From Mammaliicoccus lentus (GTDB taxonomy: Bacteria; Bacillota; Bacilli; Staphylococcales; Staphylococcaceae), in NCBI RefSeq assembly GCF_002902755.1, contig NZ_PPRS01000022.1, positions 1-64,000 on the forward strand: a DNA stretch of 64,000 bases, written 5' to 3'. A program made the position numbers and the translations under genes. The notes under the pieces were generated by a model that had not been told where the DNA came from, ran no database searches, and saw only the letters and a program-made list of their open reading frames with translations. Positions 1 to 6,975 of the stretch are shown in pieces; the first letter of the stretch is position 1, and every line of letters begins with the position of its first letter.

Positions 1-104
1 TAGGTCACCTCTACAATATTTTCTTAGTCGATTACATTGTACTAAAGTGAGCTATATTTGGCTCTTTTTTTATTACACAATTATATGGACATATTCTGAT
101 GTCG

Positions 105-355
105 TATAAAATTTAAGGCAAACTAATAAAAATCAAAGCTTTTAATAGTGCTAACGGGCTTGTTTATAATCACTTGCTCATTAGAAAATGTAACGAGCTT
201 GTTTGAAATTTCTTGCACGTTAGCCGTTGATATCATATAAAATTTAAGACAAACTAATAAAAATCAAAGATTTTAATAGCGCTAACGGGCTTGTTTATAA
301 TCACTTGCTCGTTAGAAAATGTAACGAGCTTGTTTAAAATTTCTTGCACGTTAGA
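105..355. repeat. Direct repeat: two 75-bp elements with a 131-bp period
   Basis: Two 75-bp elements lie at 150-224 and 281-355, separated by a 56-bp spacer. A spacer-like copy also precedes the first element (about 105-149), so 119 bp is repeated almost exactly with a period of 131 bp. Each element starts GCTAACGGGC and ends GCACGTTAG plus one base, which is close to a terminal inverted repeat. A related pair in the opposite orientation, with the same unit length and period, lies at 60035-60240. The stretch from 1 to 377 contains no gene that I can support. Confidence 0.9.
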
Positions 356-377
356 GTATCTGTCCTCTTCTTATTTA

Positions 378-1103
378 CTACAAAGTTTGTGAAACTTGTT
401 TAGTGTAATACATTGTATTAACAAGATACAGCAGAATCATAAGTGTTACTGAGAAAAATTGATTATCATGTGAAGCCAATGAATATATAGATGCTAAAGC
501 GATAATCGCAATGATGATTTGTTGATTCAGTGAATATGTTTTTTGTAATGCTAGCAATGTAATATACTGTTCACCACTATCCATCATATTTATAAGTTTT
601 TCGTTTAACTTTTTATCACCTGGCTTTGGATAATTACGTTCTGGATATAATTTTCTCATGGCAGACATGTGCATATATGTTAATGGTGCTGTTACAAATA
701 GTGTTACTACTACCATTAACGTAGATAAAATACTTACTTCTTCTGCCACATTTATCGTTATATTTAAAATAGATAAAGCAATTGCAGTATTAATACCTAA
801 AATGACTGGAGCTAAAATTAACGTTCGCTCAATCTGAATTTCTATTTCATCTTCATTATCAATATTTGTTTCTGTCTCTCTTAATCTTTGTGCTTTTTTA
901 TATACATTAACTAGAGCGATTACTAGAATAATATATATAATAGCCAACACTACACTCGTTATATCTGTTTGCGTTTTTGATAATTTAAATTCAAACAGTT
1001 CATAATTATTGCTTAGTACAACCGATGTTAATCCACCTATAATACCGCCTATTATTAAATATAATAACAAGTTACCAAATAACATGATTTTACTCTTTTT
1101 CAT
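378..1103 (-). CDS. DUF3169-type membrane protein
   Basis: This 241-residue protein is mostly hydrophobic, with about six membrane segments, a first segment near residues 8-30, and a charged loop near 65-95. It looks like the DUF3169 family, which has no established function. The gene follows a small Xre-type regulator and overlaps it by 4 bases (the ATG of this gene lies in the ATGA at 1100-1103), so the two are translated as one operon. Small regulator plus DUF3169 pairs occur elsewhere in Firmicutes, which suggests the regulator controls its own operon. Family assignment is from sequence character and context only, and no substrate can be named. Confidence 0.75.
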   Translation of the reverse strand: MKKSKIMLFGNLLLYLIIGGIIGGLTSVVLSNNYELFEFKLSKTQTDITSVVLAIIYIILVIALVNVYKKAQRLRETETNIDNEDEIEIQIERTLILAPVILGINTAIALSILNITINVAEEVSILSTLMVVVTLFVTAPLTYMHMSAMRKLYPERNYPKPGDKKLNEKLINMMDSGEQYITLLALQKTYSLNQQIIIAIIALASIYSLASHDNQFFSVTLMILLYLVNTMYYTKQVSQTL

Positions 1104-1303
1104 AGTTCTTCCTCCTCGAATATGAAAACTTCTTCAACGTTTTCTTTCAGTATTCTAGCTATTCTCACAGCAGTCAGTATTGATGGCATAAAATTATTAC
1201 GTTCTATTAATGAAACAGTTTGTCTAGAAATACCTGCTTTTTTAGCAAGCTCCGTCTGGTTATAACCCTCACGTGCTCTTAATTCTTTTACTCTATTCTT
1301 CAT
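1100..1303 (-). CDS. Small Xre-family helix-turn-helix regulator
   Basis: This 67-residue protein is almost entirely one DNA-binding domain. The helix-turn-helix spans about residues 15-36 (ELAKKAGISRQTVSLIER), and the C-terminal tail is acidic (EEVFIFEEEEL). It belongs to the YozG/Cro-like short regulators that usually sit in front of a membrane protein gene. Here it precedes and overlaps the DUF3169 gene and probably controls that pair. The promoter lies around 1310-1380, where TTGACAATTATATTAGTC and a nearby repeated GTCATTTTGAC / GTCAAAATGAC motif could form its operator. Confidence 0.88.
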   Translation of the reverse strand: MKNRVKELRAREGYNQTELAKKAGISRQTVSLIERNNFMPSILTAVRIARILKENVEEVFIFEEEEL

Positions 1304-1336
1304 TAAACCACCTACCTACGACATCTAATATACATT

Positions 1337-1374
1337 ATTATAGTCATTTTGACAATTATATTAGTCAAAATGAC
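1337..1374. promoter_or_regulatory. Possible operator/promoter of the Xre-DUF3169 operon
   Basis: The motif GTCATTTTGAC (about 1342-1352) is followed by GTCAAAATGAC (about 1363-1373). Each half contains inverted GTCA/TGAC arms and the two are inverted copies of each other. They sit 40-70 bases upstream of the regulator start. Self-regulation through these sites is an inference. Confidence 0.45.
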
Positions 1375-1391
1375 CAATTTTATATACAAAA

Positions 1392-1423
1392 AGAGGGTAG
1401 GACATAAAGATGTCTCACCCTTT
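1392..1423. terminator. Hairpin of the GAGNCTGNGACAT type
   Basis: An imperfect stem pairs AGGGTAGGACAT with ATGTCTCACCCT around a 4-base loop. It is one of several similar GACAT hairpins in the window and lies just before the tandem array. It could end minus-strand transcripts arriving from glycerate kinase. Confidence 0.5.
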
Positions 1424-1425
1424 CA

Positions 1426-1790
1426 ACTCTTATTGGATTTTCTTACTCATTAATCCAACTAACCATACTCTTATTGGATTTTCTTACTCATTAATCCAAC
1501 TAACCATACTCTTATTGGATTTTCTTACTCATTAATCCAACTAACTACACTCTTATTGGATTTTCTTACTCATTAATCCAACTAACTACACTCTTATTGG
1601 ATTTTCTTACTCATTAATCCAACTAACCATACTCTTATTGGATTTTCTTACTCATTAATCCAACTAACCATACTTTTATTGGATTTTCTTACTCATTAAT
1701 CCAACTAACTATACTCTTATTGGATTTTCTATGACATTAATCCAACTAACCATACTCTTATTGGATTTTCTTCCTCGTTAATCCAACTAC
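1426..1790. repeat. Nine tandem 41-bp hairpin repeats
   Basis: The TTGGATT arm starts at 1433, 1474, 1515, 1556, 1597, 1638, 1679, 1720 and 1761, an exact 41-bp period. In each unit TTGGATT is followed 12 bases later by its reverse complement AATCCAA, so each copy can form a 7-bp stem. Copies 8 and 9 differ in the loop (TATGAC and TTCCTCG variants) but keep both arms. The array fills most of the 530-base gap between the Xre gene and glycerate kinase, and no open reading frame fits there. Confidence 0.95.
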
Positions 1791-1834
1791 AATAAAAAAC
1801 TATTACTATCCTTATATCTAACATTTTCATTTTA

Positions 1835-2971
1835 TTACTTGCGATAAATCAGTCGGAATATTTGTTCTGACTGTTGTTCTATTAAACTTTGTGCATTTTT
1901 AATAGCATATTCTAAACTAACTGGTTTTGAAGTAATACTGAATGCTGCTGTTAAACCTTGATTATGTAATTCTGATAAATCACTTTCTACAGAACCTCCT
2001 ATTGCAATAACTGGAATATTATAATCAGAGGCTACTTTACAAATACCTGAAATAACTTTTCCTCCTGCTGTTTGACCGTCAATTTTACCTTCTCCTGTAA
2101 ATATATAGTCAAAGTTTTGCGTTCTTATAAGGTCGTGAAAATTCACAAAATCTATTACAAGTTCGATACCTCTTTCAATATTTGTATTCAAGAAAGCCAT
2201 TAATCCACCAGCTGTTCCTCCTGCTGCACCAGCACCTTCTATTTCTTTAATAAAAATATTTTTATCTTTTTCAACGACATTAGCAAAATGATTCAAAGCA
2301 TGATCTAATTCCATTACTTGTTCGTATGTAGCACCTTTTTGCGGTCCAAAAATATGGCTTGCACCTTGTTTGCCGACAAAAACATTCGTTACATCACAAG
2401 CAATATCAAAATGTGCATCTTTTAAATTTGTTAATACTTGAGACTCATCTATCGATTCAATATCTTTTAAATGTATGCCTCCATATTTAATTTCTTGTTT
2501 GTTTTTATCTAAAAATCGATAACCTAATGCTTGTAATATCCCCACACCTGCATCATTCGTAGCACTTCCACCTAAACATATGATAAAGTGCTTTATTCCT
2601 TTTTTAAGAGCATCTTTAATGAGTAATCCTGTACCGTAAGTCGTTGTCACATACGGATTTAATTCATCAGCCGAAAGCAAATCAATACCAGAACTTGTCG
2701 CTAATTCAATTATCGCCGTTTGCCCATCACCTGTAATACCATAATCAGCTTTTATTTCTCTATTCAAGGGATCTCTACTATTAATAGTCTTTATTGTGCC
2801 ATTTGTTGCCTGCACAAGGTTTATCATAGTACCTTCTCCACCATCAGCCATAGGTAGTAATTCAGTTTCTACTGTAGAATCAACTTTATGAATACCCGAC
2901 TCAATTGCTTTAGCAGCATTTAAAGCATCAATACTTCCTTTGAAAGAATCAGGTGAAATTAAAACTTTCAT
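1835..2971 (-). CDS. glxK: Glycerate kinase
   Basis: This 378-residue protein has the usual length of the GarK/GlxK family, which phosphorylates D-glycerate with ATP to a phosphoglycerate that enters lower glycolysis. The N-terminus (MKVLISPDSFKGSIDA) and the motif GGSATNDAGVGILQALGYRF, near residues 134-153, are family hallmarks, as are the downstream GAGAAGGTAGG and FTGEGKIDGQT motifs. It lies 67 bases downstream of the DASS carrier on the same strand and is probably co-transcribed. Next to a tartrate/D-malate-type dehydrogenase, it would consume the D-glycerate that such enzymes can release from meso-tartrate; that link is inferred. Confidence 0.95.
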   Translation of the reverse strand: MKVLISPDSFKGSIDALNAAKAIESGIHKVDSTVETELLPMADGGEGTMINLVQATNGTIKTINSRDPLNREIKADYGITGDGQTAIIELATSSGIDLLSADELNPYVTTTYGTGLLIKDALKKGIKHFIICLGGSATNDAGVGILQALGYRFLDKNKQEIKYGGIHLKDIESIDESQVLTNLKDAHFDIACDVTNVFVGKQGASHIFGPQKGATYEQVMELDHALNHFANVVEKDKNIFIKEIEGAGAAGGTAGGLMAFLNTNIERGIELVIDFVNFHDLIRTQNFDYIFTGEGKIDGQTAGGKVISGICKVASDYNIPVIAIGGSVESDLSELHNQGLTAAFSITSKPVSLEYAIKNAQSLIEQQSEQIFRLIYRK

Positions 2972-3038
2972 TTTCGCACCTCATTTATATTCACTTTATA
3001 TCTTATGATACATAAAATAATTAAAATTGTAACTTTGT

Positions 3039-4310
3039 TTAATAAAACGGGAAGAAAATTGGCAGTAATATCATTGAAATAATAATAGATAATATGATTA
3101 AAGGAATACCTGCGATAGCATAATCTTTAAATTTAAATCCACCGAGACCATACACCATTGTATTTGCTGGCATACCAATTGGTGTTGCAAATGCTAAAGA
3201 TCCACCAATAACTGTTGCCATTACTACAGCACTTGGATCTGCTCCCATACCATTTGCTATAGATAAACTAATTGGTACTAACAAAGCAGTTGTAGCAGTA
3301 TTCGACATAAAGTTTGTCATCACTGCAGATAATACTAAAATTACAAATAACAATACATAGGGGGAAGGATTTTTACCAAGTGTATTTATTAATACATTAG
3401 CTATTTCTTTACCTGCTCCTGATACATCTATTCCTTTTGCTAAAGCAAGTGATCCAACAAATAGAAGTATTGTATTCATATCTATAGTTTTCATTGCTTT
3501 TTTCTCTGTTATAACTCTCGTTGCTACAAGTATTAATGCTCCAATCCATGCTGATATATATAATGGTATACCAATTTGTTTTTCAAATATCATTGCAATA
3601 ACAGTTAAAATTAATACATCTAATGCTACAATTTGCTTCCATTTAGGTACATTTGAATAGTCAACTTGTTGTGCATATATAGAATCTTCATCCAGATCTG
3701 TCTCTTCTCTTTTTGGAAGTAACTTACGACCAATTATTGCGAAATATAAAATACCAATTATTAATATTGGTAATCCTACTTTTGCATATTCAAAAAAGCC
3801 AAAGCCTTCCCCTATTTTTTTTAATGACGACTGAGCAATCATATTACCTGGAGCACCAATCAAACTTAAATTTCCTCCCATCGCTGCTGCGAATACTAGA
3901 GGTAGTAATAAGGTAGAACGCGAAAATCCAGCTTTAGCTGCAATTCCAATAACAACAGGAATCAACACTGCTGCTGTTCCAGTATTAGATAATACCCCTG
4001 ACATTAAACCTGTTATTAACATTACTGCTACAATTAATTGCTTTTCTGTTTTGGCGAATTTTGTAACGATGCCTCCTATTTGCTGAGCCATCCCAGTTTC
4101 AAAAAATGCTCCCCCTACTATAAACATCGCCATAAATAAAAGTACATTACTATCTACAAATCCTGCAAACGCCTCTTCTGCTGTTAGAACATCTGTTAAA
4201 ACTAAACCTACTGCAACAATCATAGCAGTAATAGACAAGGGTATTTTCTCCCAAGCAAACATGATAATTGCAAATACTAAAAATATTAGCGTGATTATTG
4301 ATGCATCCAT
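3039..4310 (-). CDS. SLC13/DASS-type dicarboxylate carrier
   Basis: This 423-residue integral membrane protein has about eleven to twelve hydrophobic segments. It contains two Ser-Asn-Thr signatures (SNTGTAAVLIP in the first half, SNTATTALLVP in the second), which in the DASS/SLC13 fold bind substrate carboxylate and sodium. It most likely imports a C4 dicarboxylate or hydroxy-acid such as malate or tartrate across the cell membrane; the exact substrate cannot be read from sequence. It is the first gene of the minus-strand arm of the divergent locus and has a strong ribosome binding site (GAAGGGGGA). A cre-like sequence lies in its leader. Confidence 0.88.
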   Translation of the reverse strand: MDASIITLIFLVFAIIMFAWEKIPLSITAMIVAVGLVLTDVLTAEEAFAGFVDSNVLLFMAMFIVGGAFFETGMAQQIGGIVTKFAKTEKQLIVAVMLITGLMSGVLSNTGTAAVLIPVVIGIAAKAGFSRSTLLLPLVFAAAMGGNLSLIGAPGNMIAQSSLKKIGEGFGFFEYAKVGLPILIIGILYFAIIGRKLLPKREETDLDEDSIYAQQVDYSNVPKWKQIVALDVLILTVIAMIFEKQIGIPLYISAWIGALILVATRVITEKKAMKTIDMNTILLFVGSLALAKGIDVSGAGKEIANVLINTLGKNPSPYVLLFVILVLSAVMTNFMSNTATTALLVPISLSIANGMGADPSAVVMATVIGGSLAFATPIGMPANTMVYGLGGFKFKDYAIAGIPLIILSIIISMILLPIFFPFY

Positions 4311-4333
4311 AAATAAAATCCCCCTTCAAATTT

Positions 4334-4349
4334 ATGTTAGCGTTTTCTT
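4334..4349. promoter_or_regulatory. Possible cre site (CcpA) in carrier leader
   Basis: ATGTTAGCGTTTTCTT matches the catabolite-responsive consensus WTGNAANCGNWWNCAW at all but two fixed positions. It lies just downstream of the carrier promoter, where a CcpA roadblock would act. The two mismatches keep this tentative. Confidence 0.4.
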
Positions 4350-4356
4350 TTTTCTA

Positions 4357-4385
4357 ATCTTACATTAACGTATACATTAAGTCAA
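4357..4385 (-). promoter_or_regulatory. Promoter of the carrier-glycerate kinase operon with operator in spacer
   Basis: Read on the minus strand, -35 is TTGACT (4380-4385) and -10 is TAAGAT (4357-4362), with a 17-base spacer. The spacer contains GTATAC (4370-4375), the palindromic core typical of operators for GntR regulators with an FCD domain. The same arrangement is mirrored on the other strand. Confidence 0.7.
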
Positions 4386-4421
4386 TTAATTTATTTAATA
4401 TACGATTAAATTCATTATAAC

Positions 4422-4450
4422 TTGACTTTAATGTATACATTGTTTAATAA
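4422..4450 (+). promoter_or_regulatory. Promoter of the dehydrogenase gene with operator in spacer
   Basis: -35 is TTGACT (4422-4427), followed by a 17-base spacer and TAATAA (4445-4450). The spacer holds AATGTATACATT, a perfect 12-bp palindrome whose core GTATAC is at 4433-4438. It is an inverted copy of the site at 4370-4375, so one regulator can close both promoters. Confidence 0.7.
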
Positions 4451-4482
4451 TAAGTTTATAACAAAGGAAAAGGAGAGATAAT

Positions 4483-5577
4483 ATGAATACGAAAAATACA
4501 TTTAAGATTGCAGTAATACCTGGCGATGGAATTGGTAAAGAAGTTATTAATGAAGGTATTCGTGTTTTAAATCACTTATCAGAACAATCAAACGGTAAAT
4601 TTTCATTTGAGTATGATTATTTTCCTTGGGGATGTGAATATTATTTAGAACATGAGAAAATGATGGCCGAAGATGGTTTAGAACAAATAAAAAATCATGA
4701 TGCAATTTATTTTGGAGCAGTGGGTTTTCCTAATGTTCCGGATCATATTAGTTTGTGGGGGCTTCGCATAGCGATTTGTCAAGGCTTTGACCAATGGGCA
4801 AACATTCGACCAGTTGAATTTTTACCTGGAGTAAAAAGTAAACTTAATCACCCCAATGTTGAATCATTAAACTGGGTATTAATACGCGAAAATTCGGAAG
4901 GAGAATATTCAGGTATTGGTGGAAGAAACTTTACTGGTAGAGGTCCCGGTAATGAAGTAGCAGTACAATCTTCATTATTTACTGAAAAAGGCTGTGAACG
5001 TATTATCAGATTTGCTTTTGAAACTGCTAAAAAGAGAAAGCGTAAGAAAGTAACAAGCGTAACTAAAAGTAATGCTCAACAATATGGTATGGTGCTATGG
5101 GATGAAGTCTTTGAACGTGCAAGTAAAGAATACCCTGATGTTGAAACTGATCAATGGTTAGTAGATGCTATGGCAGCAAACTTTGTGCTTCACCCCGAAG
5201 ATTTAGAAGTGGTTGTAGCATCAAACTTATTAGCAGATATTTTATCTGATTTAGGTAGTGCTTTAGCTGGTAGTTTAGGTATTGCAGCTAGTGCTAACTT
5301 AAATCCTGACGGAAGATATCCTAGTATGTTTGAATCAGTTCATGGCTCTGCGCCAGATATTGCTGGACAGGGAATTGCAAACCCTATTGGTGCTATTGGA
5401 AGTGCGGCATTAATGTTAGATAATTTCGGTCTCAAAGATGAAGCAATGCAATTAAATAACGCTATAAAAAAAGCAACTGATTCTGGCGCACTTACTCAAG
5501 ATATAGGAGGAGACACTACAACTGAAGAAATGACTAATGCTATCATACAAAATTTAAATTCCAAAATTGTAAAATAA
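4483..5577 (+). CDS. Tartrate/D-malate-type beta-decarboxylating dehydrogenase
   Basis: This 364-residue enzyme belongs to the isocitrate/isopropylmalate dehydrogenase superfamily, which oxidises a 2-hydroxy acid with NAD and removes a carboxyl group. The N-terminal IAVIPGDGIGKEV and the signature NLLADILSDLGSALAGSLG are intact. The stretch FPNVPDHISLWGLRIAICQG is typical of TtuC/DmlA tartrate or D-malate dehydrogenases rather than LeuB, and no leu genes are nearby. Enzymes of this group turn D-malate into pyruvate and meso-tartrate into D-glycerate. The divergent carrier and glycerate kinase favour an uptake-and-catabolism role. Start at 4483 follows AAAGGAAAAGGAGA. Confidence 0.9.
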   Translation: MNTKNTFKIAVIPGDGIGKEVINEGIRVLNHLSEQSNGKFSFEYDYFPWGCEYYLEHEKMMAEDGLEQIKNHDAIYFGAVGFPNVPDHISLWGLRIAICQGFDQWANIRPVEFLPGVKSKLNHPNVESLNWVLIRENSEGEYSGIGGRNFTGRGPGNEVAVQSSLFTEKGCERIIRFAFETAKKRKRKKVTSVTKSNAQQYGMVLWDEVFERASKEYPDVETDQWLVDAMAANFVLHPEDLEVVVASNLLADILSDLGSALAGSLGIAASANLNPDGRYPSMFESVHGSAPDIAGQGIANPIGAIGSAALMLDNFGLKDEAMQLNNAIKKATDSGALTQDIGGDTTTEEMTNAIIQNLNSKIVK

Positions 5578-5607
5578 TAGATTAGATAAATAACTTCTAT
5601 TCATATT

Positions 5608-5637
5608 TGATAAAGCGTCTTTCTGGTATAATATACT
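5608..5637 (+). promoter_or_regulatory. Promoter of the GntR regulator gene
   Basis: An extended -10 (TGGTATAAT, about 5624-5632) lies upstream of the regulator, with a weak TTGATA about 14 bases before it. The regulator therefore probably has its own promoter as well as any read-through from the dehydrogenase gene. Nearby TAATATACGAGATA resembles a degenerate copy of the operators at 4370 and 4433. Confidence 0.5.
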
Positions 5638-5691
5638 TAACTAATATACGAGATAGACGTTTTTTTATTGTTTAATTTTGGAGGAGATTTT

Positions 5692-6399
5692 ATGTCAAAC
5701 GACGAACTAATTGAATATCAAAAATTGAAAGTCACATTAAATCAAATAGCTGAGCAGATTGAAGAACAACGCTTACCTATTCGTGCTTATCATATTATTC
5801 GGATTGCTATAAAACAATTGAAATTAAAACCTGGTCAAACATTATTAGAACGAGAAATTGCTGAAGTTCTAGAGATGAGTCGTACTCCTGTTAGAGAAGC
5901 ATTAGTTAGATTACAGACTGAAGGTTTACTCACACTCGTTCCTAGAAAAGGATTTATTATCAACCCGATAAAAAAGCAAGATTTAAAAGAGATTTATGAA
6001 ATTACTGAAAGTTTAGATGGATTAGCAGTAGAATTAGCTACCTCAAAAATAACTCAAGAAAACATTAATCATTTAAAACATCTTGTATCTCTCCAACAAG
6101 AAAGTCTTGATCGAAATGATTTATATAATTGGTCTATTCTAGATGACCAATTTCATGCTGATTTAATTAGTTTTGCACAAAATACTAGACTAAGCAGTGT
6201 AATTAATATACATTCTGATCAATTATACAGAGCTAGATTATATACAATCAATAACCGCCCTATACCTTACCAATCTATTGTGGAACATCGTGCTATTATA
6301 GCTTGTATGGAAGCTAAAGATAAAAATGCGGCTAGATTTGCTATGCAATCACATAGAAATAGAGCTTGGGAAGAGATAGCTGAGACTTTAGAGGAATAA
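5692..6399 (+). CDS. GntR-family regulator with FCD domain
   Basis: This 235-residue protein has an N-terminal winged helix-turn-helix (LLEREIAEVLEMSRTPVREA) and a C-terminal helical FCD ligand-binding domain (DLKEIYEITESLDGLAVELA onward). FCD regulators commonly respond to organic acids and repress nearby catabolic genes. I chose ATG 5692 because GGAGGAG lies 5 bases before it; an upstream TTG at 5668 has no such site. It follows the dehydrogenase gene and is the obvious candidate to bind the paired GTATAC operators in the divergent promoter region. The effector, perhaps malate or tartrate, is not known. Confidence 0.93.
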   Translation: MSNDELIEYQKLKVTLNQIAEQIEEQRLPIRAYHIIRIAIKQLKLKPGQTLLEREIAEVLEMSRTPVREALVRLQTEGLLTLVPRKGFIINPIKKQDLKEIYEITESLDGLAVELATSKITQENINHLKHLVSLQQESLDRNDLYNWSILDDQFHADLISFAQNTRLSSVINIHSDQLYRARLYTINNRPIPYQSIVEHRAIIACMEAKDKNAARFAMQSHRNRAWEEIAETLEE

Positions 6400-6401
6400 C
6401 T

Positions 6402-6438
6402 AAAAAGCACACCGACTTTATAGCCGATGTGCTTTTTT
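6402..6438. terminator. Bidirectional terminator
   Basis: AAAAAGCACA at one end pairs with TGTGCTTTTTT at the other, with A and T runs on both sides. It separates the convergent GntR regulator and VOC genes. Confidence 0.85.
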
Positions 6439-6445
6439 ATATTAT

Positions 6446-6856
6446 TTATTCTTGATGGGTATATGAAAAATCCCAACCTATTCCAAATTTATCAATAACT
6501 TTAGCATAGGTTTGACCCCAAAACATTTTATCAAGTTCTACTTGTACTTGACCTTCTTTTTTAAATATTTCATAAACTTCTTTAATTTGCTCTTCTTGTT
6601 CAAAATCTAAAACAACATATATATTATGGTTCTTATTGAGAGACTCGTCATTATTAGGAACATCTGAAAACATTAATATATGACCATTTACCTCTAATTG
6701 TGCATGCAAAATTCTCTTAGGATCTTCTGCTGTTATGCCAGCATCTCCATATGTTTGCGATTCTCTTACACTTCCGTCTAGCGCTTCACTATAAAATGCC
6801 AATGCTTCTTCGCAAGTTCCGTTAAAGTAAAGATAAGGTGTAACTTGTTTAATCAC
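6446..6856 (-). CDS. VOC-superfamily (PhnB-like) protein
   Basis: This protein of about 136 residues has the PhnB-type VOC fold made of paired beta-alpha-beta-beta-beta units. Typical features are the opening VTPYLYFNGTCEEALAFYSE, the middle segment AQLEVNGHILMFSD and the ending FGIGWDFSYTHQE. Proteins of this group are found widely in bacteria and their substrates are mostly unknown. I chose the GTG at 6854-6856 because GGGGAG lies 8 bases before it; a longer TTG-started version to 6889 would put extra residues before the conserved strand. It stands alone between two terminators, so context gives no clue to its job. Confidence 0.82.
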   Translation of the reverse strand: MIKQVTPYLYFNGTCEEALAFYSEALDGSVRESQTYGDAGITAEDPKRILHAQLEVNGHILMFSDVPNNDESLNKNHNIYVVLDFEQEEQIKEVYEIFKKEGQVQVELDKMFWGQTYAKVIDKFGIGWDFSYTHQE

Positions 6857-6975
6857 ATGCACCACTCCCCATATTTGATTATCGGTCAAAATTAAGTATA
6901 TAAATGTGTGTATAGTTTGTCAAATATTATATTTTTACACACATTTATATTATGTTTATAGATTTATTATATAAA

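Noticed and set aside
105-355. CRISPR-like spacing of repeats and spacers
   Set aside because: Only two units per site, 75 bp long, and the spacers are similar to each other. No cas genes are present.
1426-1790. Tandem array as a CRISPR
   Set aside because: Units follow each other with no unique spacers, and all differences are small loop changes.
5608-5670. Terminator between the dehydrogenase and GntR genes
   Set aside because: GCGTCT and AGACG could pair before a T run, but the loop is over 30 bases and contains the regulator's likely promoter.
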